Shown: positions 1-9,252, counted from the stretch's first letter. The stretch: 41,284 bases of DNA from Marinoscillum sp. (GCA_002692105.1 NZKG01000002.1:1-41284); one strand, 5' to 3'. A program made the numbers and translations. Notes: a model not told the origin generated them from the letters alone.

Positions 1-2154
1 CTCTACTATTGACCAGGCAATTGAAATACCATCATACGTACTGGTTCCCCTTCCAATCTCATCCATAAGGACTAGACTCCTATCAGTGAGGTTATTCATT
101 ATGCTTGAGGTCTCAATCATTTCCACCATAAAAGTTGACTCGCCTCTCGATATATTGTCAGAAGCACCAACTCTTGTAAATATCTTATCAACTATACCTA
201 TGCTGCTACTATCAGCTGGGACATAAGAACCAATTTGGGCTAAGATTACAATTAGGGCAACCTGTCTTATTATGGCCGACTTACCTGACATATTTGGTCC
301 AGTAATAATTATTATCTGCTGCGATGAATTGTCCAGATAAACATCGTTTGGAATATAGAACTCATCATCAGGCAAGCTTTCCTCAATGATTAGGTGCCTT
401 CCCTTCTTAATTTCTATCTTATGATTATCACTGATTATAGGTTTAGTTAATTTAGATTTTATAGCAACAACAGAAAAAGATAGCAGGCAGTCAAGGTAAG
501 AAACTGAGAATGAAATTTTTTGAAGTATATCAACATTTCTAGAGAGTTTGTCAAGAATCTTATGGAAAAGAGCTCGCTCTATATCTAAAATTTTCTCATC
601 AGCATTTAAAATTGTCTCCTCATATTTTTTTAATTCCTCAGTTATGTATCTTTCTGCATTTACTAGAGTCTGTTTCCTTATCCAATTTTCAGGGACTTTA
701 TCTTTATGGGCATTTGTTACCTCAAGATAGTATCCAAAAACCTTATTATAAGCTATTTTTAAAGAGCTAATTCCTGTTCTCTCCACCTCTTCATTTTGGA
801 TTTTAAGGAGTATGTCTTTGCCCTCATTAGAAATCTTTCTTAGGTCATCTAACTCCTGATTGTAGCCATCGCTTATAACCTTCCCTGAGGAAAAATTTAA
901 TGAAGCACTGTCGTGAATTGAATCGCTAATAAAATCAATTATTTTTTTAAAGTGAGGAAGGTTTTTTGACCAGGACTTGAATTCTTTTCTCTCAGAACTT
1001 TGCAGTTGAAGTTTTAAATCTTCGACGGACTTTAAAGAGTTTTTAAGAGATATAAGTTCTTTTGGATTCGCCCGATTTAATGCAATCTTCGAGGAGATTC
1101 TCTCAATATCAGATATCTCATTCATTGACAATATAACTGAGTCTCTCAGGTGATCATTATCAATAAAATATTCTATATAACTCTGTCTTTTACTTATCTC
1201 ATTTTTATCAAGCAAGGGGTTGAGTATCCACCTACCCATTAACCTTGATCCCATAGGGGTCAGGGTCTTATCAATCGTATCTTTTAGTGTTATTGAATCG
1301 TTTTGTAGTGGGCTTATTAACTCTAGATTTTTTACAGTAAACTTATCGAGCCACATAAACCTGTGATCCTCTATTCTTGAAAGACTAATGATATTTCTTA
1401 AGTCGTTATGCTCGGTTAACTCTAGATAGAAAAGGATTGCTCCGGCTGAAACAATGCCATTCCTCTCTTCTTCGACACCGTAACCTTTAAGACTTTTTAC
1501 ATTAAAAAAAGTAATAAGCTTATCGTATGAGTATCCAACTTTGAATATCCACTCATCCAGACTAAAAATATTACTCCCGTGAAATTTAGAATCCATGAAA
1601 TCCTTCTGAGATTTAGAACATATAATTTCAGAGGGGCTGTAGGTATAAAGTAACTTCTCAAGCTGGTCATAATTACAGTCGCATAATGAAAACTCACCTG
1701 TTGATATATCTAGAAATGATACGCCAAACTTATTATTAGACACGTGAACAGAAGCAAGAAAATTATTTTTCCTGGAGTCTAAAACATTATCATTTAAAGA
1801 TAATCCCGGAGTTACCAACTCAGTTACCCCCCTCTTCACAATTCCTTTTGCTCTTTTTGGGTCCTCTAACTGATCACACACCGCTACCCTACATCCGGCA
1901 CTGACTAATTTTGGTAGATAAGTTTCTAGAGAATGATGAGGAAAGCCAGCTAACTCTACATTTGATGCAGCGCCATTCGATCTCTTTGTCAAAATGATTC
2001 CTAGGATTTTACTAGCTTTAATAGCATCTTCCCCAAATGTCTCATAAAAATCACCTACCCTAAAAAGAAGCATAGCTTCAGGATGTTTAGACTTGATGTC
2101 ATTATACTGCCTCATGAGAGGAGTTTCTTTGGTTTTTTTTGGGGTATTAGCCAA
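1..2154 (-). CDS. mutS: DNA mismatch repair ATPase MutS (C-terminus cut by window edge)
   Basis: MutS binds mismatched DNA and starts mismatch repair with MutL. The frame is open for 718 codons down to base 1, against about 860-880 residues for the family, so roughly the last 150 residues lie outside the window. Seen: the N-terminal mismatch-binding stretch LLFRVGDFYE near residue 30, TPMGSRLMGRW in the core, Walker A GPNMSGKS at about residues 619-626, and Walker B DEIGRGTSTYDG from about residue 698. I place the start at the TTG at 2154-2152. It gives MANTPKKTKETPLMRQY, which matches the usual MutS N-terminus, whereas the first ATG (2115) would remove the conserved KETPLM segment. There is no Shine-Dalgarno site, only an A/T-rich leader. 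It is divergent from the DUF1800 gene with an 81-base gap. Identity is certain; the exact start is likely. Confidence 0.97.
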   Translation of the reverse strand, partial: MANTPKKTKETPLMRQYNDIKSKHPEAMLLFRVGDFYETFGEDAIKASKILGIILTKRSNGAASNVELAGFPHHSLETYLPKLVSAGCRVAVCDQLEDPKRAKGIVKRGVTELVTPGLSLNDNVLDSRKNNFLASVHVSNNKFGVSFLDISTGEFSLCDCNYDQLEKLLYTYSPSEIICSKSQKDFMDSKFHGSNIFSLDEWIFKVGYSYDKLITFFNVKSLKGYGVEEERNGIVSAGAILFYLELTEHNDLRNIISLSRIEDHRFMWLDKFTVKNLELISPLQNDSITLKDTIDKTLTPMGSRLMGRWILNPLLDKNEISKRQSYIEYFIDNDHLRDSVILSMNEISDIERISSKIALNRANPKELISLKNSLKSVEDLKLQLQSSERKEFKSWSKNLPHFKKIIDFISDSIHDSASLNFSSGKVISDGYNQELDDLRKISNEGKDILLKIQNEEVERTGISSLKIAYNKVFGYYLEVTNAHKDKVPENWIRKQTLVNAERYITEELKKYEETILNADEKILDIERALFHKILDKLSRNVDILQKISFSVSYLDCLLSFSVVAIKSKLTKPIISDNHKIEIKKGRHLIIEESLPDDEFYIPNDVYLDNSSQQIIIITGPNMSGKSAIIRQVALIVILAQIGSYVPADSSSIGIVDKIFTRVGASDNISRGESTFMVEMIETSSIMNNLTDRSLVLMDEIGRGTSTYDGISIAWSIVE

Positions 2155-2235
2155 ATTATTTAATATTTTAATTTACTTTGTGCCTGGGATTAATTTGAAT
2201 TTCTATTCAAAAAAAACCTCTAGCGAACTTACAAT

Positions 2236-3924
2236 ATGGTTAAACTATCCGAAAAAAAAAAGAAAGACTTTAGAAGAGATAAGGTTCTAAAACATGCAAA
2301 CAAAACAGAGCCTGAATTTCCGTCTTTTATTGCCGGTCTTGATACTTATTCTGGAAGTTGGGATTTTCAGATGGCTGCTCACCTGCTAAGGAGGACAACA
2401 ATAGGCCCTTCTATTGAAGAAATAAATCAGAGCGTTACAGACGGTCTTGAGAAAACTCTAGAAAAGCTATTAGATGAAAAATTCATCAATGTTGATCCAC
2501 CAATCAACTATCAAGACGAAGACGACCCCGAGACACCTCTTGGCAGTACATGGATAAACGCAGAGAAGAGAGTGGATGACTTTAAAAGAAAAAATTCTTA
2601 TGCCGCATGGAGGGTAGGCCAGATACTAGACAAGGATAAAGATATCTCTGTAAGAGAGAATATGCTTCTTTTTTGGCAAAACCATTTTGCTACAGAAGCA
2701 ACAGTAATCAACGACGCCAGGTATACCTACTACATGCATGAGAACTTTAGAAAAAATTTTTTAGGAGACTTTAAGCGGTTAGTTAAGACAGTAAATATAG
2801 ATCCTGCAATGCTTACATATCTGAGTGGCATATATAATGTAAAGGATGCACCAAATGAAAATTATGCAAGGGAGTTATTTGAGTTATTTACAGTTGGCAA
2901 GGGTCCTATAGACGGAGAAGATAGCTACACTTACTACACTGAGTCGGATATTTTAGAGGCTTCTAAAATTCTTACGGGTTGGAGGGTTCAGAGAAATCAT
3001 GTTGGAGAAGGTAGAGAGTACTTTACCTTAGATCGCCACGATACCTCAACCAAAACTTTCTCAGAAAAATTCGGAAATAAATCAATAAGCTCAAACGGAG
3101 ACAAAGAACACGAGGACCTAATTGACTTAATTTTTGAGAACGATAGAGTCTCTGAGTTTATATGTGAAAAATTATACAGATGGTTCGTCTATTATGTTAT
3201 AAACGACGAGGTAAAAAGCAAGATAATTAAGCCTTTAGCTAAAACTTTTAGAGATAATAATTACAGGGTCAAGCCAGTACTCCAACAACTATTCAGAAGT
3301 AATCATTTCTATGAGATGTACATAAGAGGTGCCGTAATTAAAAATCCTATTTCATTTAGTCTGGGGTTTCTTAGACAGTTTACGATGTATGGTTTTGACG
3401 AACTGGATAACTTTGAAAAATATTATTACTGGAGAGCAAGACACATTAATATTTCCGATCAGGGTCAAAACATTTTAGATCATCCAAATGTTGCGGGATG
3501 GCCAGCGTATTACCAAGAGCCTCTATTTCATGAGTACTGGATAACATCAGTAACTCTTCCGAGCAGGACAACACACATTAAATATTACTTATCAAATAAT
3601 GGCGTAAGAGCTTCTCAAACTGATAATAATATTAGGGTAAAGTCTAAGCCTTTAACTTTAGTTCAAACATTTAAGAATCCTCATGACATTGTGGATACCG
3701 TTGACAAACTATGTGAATGGCTCCTGCCTGTCCAAAGTGAAATTTCACAAGATCTAAAAAACGATTTTGTAAATATTGTAGTTGGAGACAATCCCAATAT
3801 ATGGGAGGATGAGTATAATGACTACGTAAATGACCCAGATGATGAGAAAGAGGAATCATTAAATAAAAAACTTAGGTCATTACTAAAAGAAATATGTCTA
3901 ATGCCTGAGTATTACCTTAGCTAA
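2236..3924 (+). CDS. DUF1800 family protein
   Basis: 562 residues. DUF1800 proteins have no settled biochemical function and are typically encoded beside DUF1501 proteins, as here. Family signatures seen: HLLRRTTIGPS near residues 49-59, MLLFWQNHF at 143-151, and NENYARELFELFTVGKG at about 207-223. The N-terminus is very lysine-rich and has no obvious signal peptide or transmembrane helix, unlike its partner. The stop codon TAA is followed directly by the ATG of the DUF1501 gene with no gap, so the two are almost certainly co-transcribed and perhaps translationally coupled. Start chosen at the first ATG in frame; no Shine-Dalgarno is visible. Family assignment is firm and function unknown. 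Confidence 0.9.
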   Translation: MVKLSEKKKKDFRRDKVLKHANKTEPEFPSFIAGLDTYSGSWDFQMAAHLLRRTTIGPSIEEINQSVTDGLEKTLEKLLDEKFINVDPPINYQDEDDPETPLGSTWINAEKRVDDFKRKNSYAAWRVGQILDKDKDISVRENMLLFWQNHFATEATVINDARYTYYMHENFRKNFLGDFKRLVKTVNIDPAMLTYLSGIYNVKDAPNENYARELFELFTVGKGPIDGEDSYTYYTESDILEASKILTGWRVQRNHVGEGREYFTLDRHDTSTKTFSEKFGNKSISSNGDKEHEDLIDLIFENDRVSEFICEKLYRWFVYYVINDEVKSKIIKPLAKTFRDNNYRVKPVLQQLFRSNHFYEMYIRGAVIKNPISFSLGFLRQFTMYGFDELDNFEKYYYWRARHINISDQGQNILDHPNVAGWPAYYQEPLFHEYWITSVTLPSRTTHIKYYLSNNGVRASQTDNNIRVKSKPLTLVQTFKNPHDIVDTVDKLCEWLLPVQSEISQDLKNDFVNIVVGDNPNIWEDEYNDYVNDPDDEKEESLNKKLRSLLKEICLMPEYYLS

Positions 3925-5508
3925 ATGAAAAGAAGAGAATTTTTAAAGAGATCTGTTCCACTTACTGCCGCTCCCATCTACTTATCTGGAGTGCCTGTAA
4001 GTGCTATGACAGATTCTTCAACTCTAGCGGCTCTGACCAATGCCGGTTCTGTATCTGATAGATGTTTAGTATTAGTTTTTCTTGATGGGGGCAATGACGG
4101 ATTAAATACATTAGTTCCCATTGATCAGTATGATATATTAATGAGAGACGGTTCCGGTGGAGATTCGCAGCCACTAAGAAGACCTGACCTAATGATACCA
4201 AAAGATAAAATATTACCTCTAAGTGGGTTGTCTGATACAGGGTTACATTCGAGTATGGAAAAATTTCAGACCTTATTTGGTGAAGACAAATTAAACTTTA
4301 TAAGGAATGTTGGTTACCCTAACCCTAACAAGTCTCATTTCAGATCTACTGATATTTGGAATTCAGCATCCTCCTCTGATGAATACGTTTACAGCGGTTG
4401 GTTTGGGAGATATTTAAGCAGTAACCATCCCTCATTCCCAGATGGATACCCAAATACCAACTATCCAGATCCATTAGCTCTATCTATTGGAAATACAGCA
4501 TCAAACACTTGCCAAGGACCCATAATTAATATGGGAGTTTCAATAAAAAATTTAAATAATTTTGTTGATATTAAAGAAGGAGGCACAAACACCCCTGACA
4601 CACCGTATGGTCACGAATTAGAATATATAAGAACAGCATCTAACCTAACTAACGAGTATTTTGACAGATTAGAAGATGCGGCAGGAAAGGGTGGTAGTGG
4701 TAGTATAGAGTATCCTGATTATAAACTTGCGGACCAACTTAAAATTGTTGCACAACTCATAGCCGGAGGCATAAAATCTAAGATATTTGTTGTGAGAATA
4801 GGTGGTTTTGATACTCACGATAACCAGGTTGATGAAGGCAATCCTGAGACGGGAAGACACGCTTTGTTAATGGAAGAGTTATCAGAGTCACTTTTCTCTT
4901 TTCAACAAGATATAATTCAGAGGAGCCTTGAGGAGAGAGTCCTGACTATGACCTACTCTGAGTTTGGAAGGAGAGTATTTCAAAATAAATCTTATGGTAC
5001 CGACCACGGTGAAGCTGCACCAATGTTCTTTCTTAGTCCTTTTCTGAACCCAAATCCTATCGGTTCCCTTCCATCTCTAGAGTACATAGACAATATAGAG
5101 TATGAATATGACTTTAGGTCAGTGTATGGCTCCGTTCTGATGGATTGGTTTGGTGTTGATGAGGTAACAATCAAATCAATTCTGTACGAAAACTTTCAAT
5201 ATATTCCTATTCTTGCTGGAACCCAGACAAGTATTGGCGAACCCCACCCCATGTCTAAAAGAATTGAGGCATACCCAAACCCCTTTAAAGATTTTCTTAA
5301 TATAAATATTGAAGTAAAAGCTGGAGATACTCTTCTCAAATTAGTGGATTCTAACGGTAAAGAGATCAAAGAAATAATAAATAAAAAACTAAAACATGGT
5401 ATTCACGAATTGAGATACGATGGCTCTAACCTAAAGAATGGAATGTATTTTGCACTTCTAGAAAACGAGGGAAAGAGGAGTGGGGTATCCGTCATAAAAC
5501 GAAGCTAA
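3925..5508 (+). CDS. DUF1501 family secreted protein with Tat signal and T9SS C-terminal sorting domain
   Basis: 527 residues. DUF1501 proteins belong to the alkaline phosphatase/sulfatase-like fold group. The N-terminus MKRREFLKRS followed by a hydrophobic stretch is a twin-arginine signal of RRxFLK type. Core motifs are DGGNDGLNTLVP at 54-65, then GGFDTHDN, YSEFGRRV and GTDHGEAAPMFF, which carry the conserved Asp/His residues. Residues about 447-527 form a typical Por/T9SS type A sorting domain: YPNPF at the start, a GMYF strand near the end and a Lys/Arg-rich tail. I infer export through Tat (tatC is at 35035) and then across the outer membrane by T9SS with CTD removal. It follows the DUF1800 gene with no gap. 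Substrate is unknown. Confidence 0.92.
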   Translation: MKRREFLKRSVPLTAAPIYLSGVPVSAMTDSSTLAALTNAGSVSDRCLVLVFLDGGNDGLNTLVPIDQYDILMRDGSGGDSQPLRRPDLMIPKDKILPLSGLSDTGLHSSMEKFQTLFGEDKLNFIRNVGYPNPNKSHFRSTDIWNSASSSDEYVYSGWFGRYLSSNHPSFPDGYPNTNYPDPLALSIGNTASNTCQGPIINMGVSIKNLNNFVDIKEGGTNTPDTPYGHELEYIRTASNLTNEYFDRLEDAAGKGGSGSIEYPDYKLADQLKIVAQLIAGGIKSKIFVVRIGGFDTHDNQVDEGNPETGRHALLMEELSESLFSFQQDIIQRSLEERVLTMTYSEFGRRVFQNKSYGTDHGEAAPMFFLSPFLNPNPIGSLPSLEYIDNIEYEYDFRSVYGSVLMDWFGVDEVTIKSILYENFQYIPILAGTQTSIGEPHPMSKRIEAYPNPFKDFLNINIEVKAGDTLLKLVDSNGKEIKEIINKKLKHGIHELRYDGSNLKNGMYFALLENEGKRSGVSVIKRS

Positions 5509-5549
5509 TTTTTTAATCAATAAAAATTAGATGACAAGAAATTAACAAA

Positions 5550-6092
5550 GTGAAAAAAACTAAAATTGAAGATCTAAAAAGAATTGAAGTTGATCAATTC
5601 AAAAAAAAGAAAAAAAGAGAAGTCATTATCATCTTAGATAATGTAAGGAGTTTAAATAATATCGGGTCATGTTTCAGGACGTCAGATGCTTTTATAATAA
5701 AAAAAATTTATTTGGTTGGAATTGCAGGCTCACCTCCAAATAAAGATATTGACAGAACTGCCCTTGGGGCAACGGAATCTATAGACTGGGAACACGTATC
5801 ATCTATCTCTAAAATTGAAAAAGAGTTAAAAGAAGAAGGTTGGAAAATAGCTCTAATTGAGCAGACAGATGAGAGCATTAAACTTCAAAATTTTAATCCT
5901 AAATCAGATGAAAAATTTGCATTTGTATTTGGTAACGAGGTTTTTGGTGTGTCGGATGAGGCTCTTCAGTGCGCTGAACTAGCAATTGAAATTCCACAAT
6001 TTGGAACTAAGCATTCTTTTAATATTACCGTATCCCTTGGGATAGTTTTGTGGGATCACCTAACAAAAACTACAGGGGCTCACAGAGGCTAG
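5550..6092 (+). CDS. SpoU/TrmH family RNA 2'-O-methyltransferase
   Basis: 180 residues. Members transfer a methyl group from SAM to a ribose 2'-OH in tRNA or rRNA through a trefoil-knot SPOUT fold. All three SpoU motifs are visible: NNIGSCFRTSDAF at 36-48, FVFGNEVFGVSDEAL at 125-139 and IPQFGTKHSFNITVSLGIV at 148-166. No N-terminal substrate-binding extension is present, so it is the short stand-alone form and the modified nucleotide cannot be told. The start is a GTG: the only nearby ATG (5531) hits a stop after four codons, and the GTG start gives the MKKTK...DLKRIEVDQFKK opening typical of Bacteroidota homologues. Its last 23 bases overlap the convergent aminotransferase gene. Confidence 0.93.
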   Translation: MKKTKIEDLKRIEVDQFKKKKKREVIIILDNVRSLNNIGSCFRTSDAFIIKKIYLVGIAGSPPNKDIDRTALGATESIDWEHVSSISKIEKELKEEGWKIALIEQTDESIKLQNFNPKSDEKFAFVFGNEVFGVSDEALQCAELAIEIPQFGTKHSFNITVSLGIVLWDHLTKTTGAHRG

Positions 6093-6963
6093 AAAGTTTT
6101 GACTCAAATAAGTTTTTAATCTTCTCAAGAAATTTCATGTTACACTTTATCTCCCTACCATCCATCTCAGTTACAGGTGTTATCTCACCATTAGTGCCTG
6201 TTGCAAAAACAAGATCAGCATTAATGAACTCAACTAATGACAAGTCTCTTTCTTGGACCTTCATTTTATTTTCTTTTAGAAGGTCTATAAAGGTTTGACG
6301 TGTTATTCCAGGCAGACAAGCATGAGCAAATGGTGTAAAGACAGTATCACCTTTTAACATGAATAAGTTTGTGTCATTCAGCTCGGCAACAAATCCCCTT
6401 TCATCAAGCATTACTGCAGCATCATAACCTGCAATATTTGCGTGTATCTTAGCAATAACCAAACTCAACATGTTGTTGTGGTGTATTTTAGAGTCTAAGA
6501 AGGCAGGGATACTTCTTCTTATTGAGGAGCTGATAGCCCTTATGCCTTTTGAGAAATCATAAACTTTTTTCTTCCACTCCGCAAGAACAATTAGACAGCA
6601 TCCGCTCTGGTTGAGCCTGGCGTCCATACCTGAAGTAACCTTATCTCCCCTGGTTAATGTGAGCCTTATGTGTGTATCATTATTCATTCCGTTTGCGTCA
6701 AGAGTTTCTTTTATAGCTTTCTTTATCTCTTCTTTAGTTGGGACACCTTCGTATGAAAGTGCGTGAGCACCCTCCTGAAGACGGGTAAGGTGCTTGTCAT
6801 AACAGACAATCCCCTCTGGGTATACTCTTAATCCTTCCCAGACACCATCACCGTTCTGGACAATACTATCAAATACAGAAACCTTTGCCTGATCCCTAGG
6901 TAAAAGCTCACCGTTAACGTGGATGAAAATATTTTTATTTTTTGGGTTATATTCTTGAAGCAT
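6070..6963 (-). CDS. class IV PLP-dependent aminotransferase (BCAT/D-amino acid transaminase-like)
   Basis: 297 residues. Class IV enzymes include branched-chain aminotransferase, D-alanine aminotransferase and aminodeoxychorismate lyase. Seen: SKIHHNNMLS with the likely PLP lysine K159, E194 in AELNDTNLF, LPGITR at 217-222 and GTNGEITPV at 256-264 for phosphate binding. The variant HHNN after the lysine, instead of NYLNN, means the substrate should not be assumed to be branched-chain amino acids. Its ATG overlaps the stop of the sulfotransferase-like gene by one base (TAATG), so translation is probably coupled. The pair follows hemJ on the same strand, which suggests it is the tail of the heme operon. 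Substrate is unknown. Confidence 0.88.
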   Translation of the reverse strand: MLQEYNPKNKNIFIHVNGELLPRDQAKVSVFDSIVQNGDGVWEGLRVYPEGIVCYDKHLTRLQEGAHALSYEGVPTKEEIKKAIKETLDANGMNNDTHIRLTLTRGDKVTSGMDARLNQSGCCLIVLAEWKKKVYDFSKGIRAISSSIRRSIPAFLDSKIHHNNMLSLVIAKIHANIAGYDAAVMLDERGFVAELNDTNLFMLKGDTVFTPFAHACLPGITRQTFIDLLKENKMKVQERDLSLVEFINADLVFATGTNGEITPVTEMDGREIKCNMKFLEKIKNLFESKLSSLCEPL

Positions 6964-7670
6964 TATACCGTTATTGAATTAGCTGTTAATTTATTGTAAT
7001 ATTTTAATGACTCAATATAAAGACTTTGACAGTTTTTTGGTAACTCTCTACTACTTGTTTTCTGTTTTACAAATCCAGTTGAATTGTGTACATTTTTATA
7101 CCAGAACTCAGCCCAAGCACCATCCTCTTTAATTCCACCTTTTTCCCAGGAGAGCATCTCTTCATAAAATTTTATACTAAGCTTAGCACATAGGCTTTTT
7201 AGCAGTTTTTTAGGGTTCTTCAAAATTTCTGCTGAGTCTAATACAAGAGGATTCTGGTTTTTAATCATATTAAATAATTGCCAAGACTTCTCAAGGCCGA
7301 TATCTTGCATTGTTGGCGACTCTATAACCTGGGCAAAAGACGCAATTAACTGCTTAGGATTTCTTACTAAAAAAAGATTCGTCATATCATCAAGAAAATC
7401 AAAACTCATCTGCTGATGGTGGTGTGCCATATTTTTTAGGAAGAGAATTTCACAATCTTTTCTAGAATATATGTCTGAGATTATTTCTTCTATGTCTGAT
7501 GACATAGAGTTTAAAGTTTCCTCACTCCCTGGGTGATCAATTTTATTAGTTGATAGGTAATGTGCATAGAAAGGCTCATCAATCACTTTTGTATCCGGTC
7601 TCTTTGAGAAAGAATACATCAATGCAGTTGATAAATTTCTTGGACCTGAAATTAAATTAATAATTTTCAT
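6963..7670 (-). CDS. sulfotransferase-like P-loop protein
   Basis: 235 residues. The N-terminus reads INLISGPRNLSTALMYSF, where the family puts its PAPS 5'-phosphosulfate loop, followed by DEPFYAHYL and, in the middle, LVRNPKQLIASFAQ, which resembles the 3'-phosphate region of sulfotransferases. The C-terminal part has a WEKGG/WAEFWY tryptophan-rich segment. No signal peptide, so cytoplasmic. It lies 32 bases after hemJ and overlaps the aminotransferase start by one base. As I recall, plants have proteins that join a domain of this kind to a class IV aminotransferase, which would make the pair a functional unit; that should be checked. True sulfotransferase activity is not shown by the sequence, and it could be another PAPS- or nucleotide-binding member. 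Confidence 0.78.
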   Translation of the reverse strand: MKIINLISGPRNLSTALMYSFSKRPDTKVIDEPFYAHYLSTNKIDHPGSEETLNSMSSDIEEIISDIYSRKDCEILFLKNMAHHHQQMSFDFLDDMTNLFLVRNPKQLIASFAQVIESPTMQDIGLEKSWQLFNMIKNQNPLVLDSAEILKNPKKLLKSLCAKLSIKFYEEMLSWEKGGIKEDGAWAEFWYKNVHNSTGFVKQKTSSRELPKNCQSLYIESLKYYNKLTANSITV

Positions 7671-7702
7671 TTCTATTTAGAATCATTTAAAAACAGAATA
7701 TA

Positions 7703-8239
7703 TTATTTTTTTAAGACATACTTTTTATATGTCCTAACTAAAATCATTAATATTATTGAAATGATAAAAAACCATGCAGTTGCATATATCCAGGAAATAT
7801 TATTTTTAAGAGTAGCTATAAATATTATAGATATTAAAAATAAGGTGGCTCCTTCACTAAAAAGCCTTAACCTAAACTCACTTAAAATTATCTTTCCATT
7901 TTTCATCTGATTTAATAATAGTTGACACACTACTACATATACCACTAAGAGGCCGACAAGAATTAATTTTGTTTTCATCCAAGTTAATTCTAATAAAGTA
8001 ATGTTTTTATACAACATTGTCCAACCAAATAGAGAGGTTAACAGCACAGAAGGCCATAGGATAATATACATTAGGCGCTTTGCCATAATCAGAAACTGAC
8101 TTTGAAGGATCTTTTTTTCGTTATTTGGTTTAGATTCAGCTTCCTTAAAATAAATAAAAATTCTCCCAATATAGAATAAGCCTGCAAACCAACATATAAC
8201 AAAAATTAGGTGTAAAGCCTTAATTGCTAAATAACTCAT
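7703..8239 (-). CDS. hemJ: HemJ protoporphyrinogen IX oxidase (membrane)
   Basis: 178 residues with about four hydrophobic helices; an integral inner-membrane protein. HemJ (formerly UPF0093) oxidises protoporphyrinogen IX to protoporphyrin IX and replaces HemG or HemY in many bacteria. Conserved features are KALHLIFVICWFAGLFYIGR at the N-terminus with H10, and AKRLMYIILWPS at 53-64. Its ATG overlaps the hemH stop by four bases (ATGA), placing it in the hem operon. The context makes it the only candidate for this step here. The CopD-like superfamily is the main alternative, but length, motifs and neighbours favour HemJ. Confidence 0.92.
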   Translation of the reverse strand: MSYLAIKALHLIFVICWFAGLFYIGRIFIYFKEAESKPNNEKKILQSQFLIMAKRLMYIILWPSVLLTSLFGWTMLYKNITLLELTWMKTKLILVGLLVVYVVVCQLLLNQMKNGKIILSEFRLRLFSEGATLFLISIIFIATLKNNISWIYATAWFFIISIILMILVRTYKKYVLKK

Positions 8240-9246
8240 AACCTTTCAGTTGTCCAATCAGAAATAACTTTAGCCCATCCATTACCATCATTTAAACATG
8301 GAATATAATGATAAAATTCTCCACCAGCTTCAATAAATTCTTCTTTGCCTTCCATCGCTATCTCTTCAAGAGTTTCTAAACAATCTGTAACAAAAGCTGG
8401 AGTTATAATTACTAACTTTTTCTTTCCTTCTTTAGCAAGTCTTTCTAACTCATAGTCCGTATAGGGTTTTAACCAAGGTTGAAGGGGAAGCCTTGACTGG
8501 AAAGCATTACTATATTTATCACTTTTTATACCTAATTTTTTAATTATTAATTCTGTGGTGATAAAAACTTGGTGTCTGTAGCATTTTTTATGAGCTCCAG
8601 ATGAGACATTACAGCAATCTGAAACCTTAAGACAATGTTTTTTAGTATCATCTGAAATCTTTATATGGCTCTCTGGTATCCCATGATAAGAAAATAGTAT
8701 GTGGTCATATTCGATTCCCTTAAGATTCTTCTTTATATTTTTAACCATCTCATTTATATATAACTCATTATCATAAAATGGAGGTATGAACGATGTTTTA
8801 ATATCTGGAAACCATTTCTTAGATTCTGTTTTTACTTTTTCTACAACTGTTTCATAGGATGACATCGCGTAATGTGGATATAATGGGAGGACTATAACAT
8901 CCGTAACACCTTTATTTTTAAGTTCATCTAACCCTTTTTTTATCGAGATTGAACCATATCTCATTGCTAAAGAAACGGGAATACTTAAGTTTTTTTGAAC
9001 TTTTTTGTGAAGACGTTTTGATAGTACAATTAGTGGTGACCCCTCATCCCACCAAATTTTTTTATATGCTTTGGCAGACTTAGAGGGTCTAGTATTAAGA
9101 ATTATTCCCTTAACTAATAACCATCTCAAAAGGTAATTATATTCAATAACCCGCTCATCCATCAAGAACTCATCTAGATATTTTTTTACATCAGGGGTTG
9201 ATGTGCTATCGGGTGAACCAAGATTTATCATTAACAAACCCTTCAT
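8236..9246 (-). CDS. hemH: ferrochelatase
   Basis: 336 residues, usual for the family. It inserts ferrous iron into protoporphyrin IX to give protoheme. Seen: the opening GLLMINLGSPDSTSTPDVK, VLPLYPHYAMSSYETV at about 119-134, the catalytic-histidine motif FSYHGIPESH with H188, and the acidic segment DCLETLEEIAMEG near 288-300. A cysteine-rich insert, with Cys at 205, 211, 212 and 222 (CLKVSDCCN...HKKCYRHQ), is typical of Bacteroidota ferrochelatases and may hold an Fe-S cluster; that is inference. It starts six bases after the hemN stop and overlaps hemJ by four. Confidence 0.97.
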   Translation of the reverse strand: MKGLLMINLGSPDSTSTPDVKKYLDEFLMDERVIEYNYLLRWLLVKGIILNTRPSKSAKAYKKIWWDEGSPLIVLSKRLHKKVQKNLSIPVSLAMRYGSISIKKGLDELKNKGVTDVIVLPLYPHYAMSSYETVVEKVKTESKKWFPDIKTSFIPPFYDNELYINEMVKNIKKNLKGIEYDHILFSYHGIPESHIKISDDTKKHCLKVSDCCNVSSGAHKKCYRHQVFITTELIIKKLGIKSDKYSNAFQSRLPLQPWLKPYTDYELERLAKEGKKKLVIITPAFVTDCLETLEEIAMEGKEEFIEAGGEFYHYIPCLNDGNGWAKVISDWTTERL

Positions 9247-9252
9247 TATTAT

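Noticed and set aside
1-2154. Possible frameshift in mutS
   Set aside because: Landmarks read at 2100, 1845, 1272, 300 and 63 are all in the same frame, so the gene is intact within the window.
2155-2235. TTACTTTG and TTAATTTG as promoters for the DUF1800 gene
   Set aside because: Each misses the conserved A of TAnnTTTG and no -33 element is in place.
2093-2290. 65-codon plus-strand frame overlapping the mutS start and the DUF1800 start
   Set aside because: It overlaps two genuine genes in other frames, and its codons mirror the antisense of mutS; no family resemblance.
5505-5530. Perfect 9-base hairpin CTAATTTTT/AAAAATTAG after the DUF1501 gene
   Set aside because: Only one G-C pair, it includes the stop codon and has no U-tract after it; too weak for a terminator in so AT-rich a sequence.
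7671-7702. TTTAGAATCATTTAAA upstream of the sulfotransferase-like gene as a third iron box
   Set aside because: The right arm does not pair (TTTAAA, not TCTAAA) and the spacing differs.
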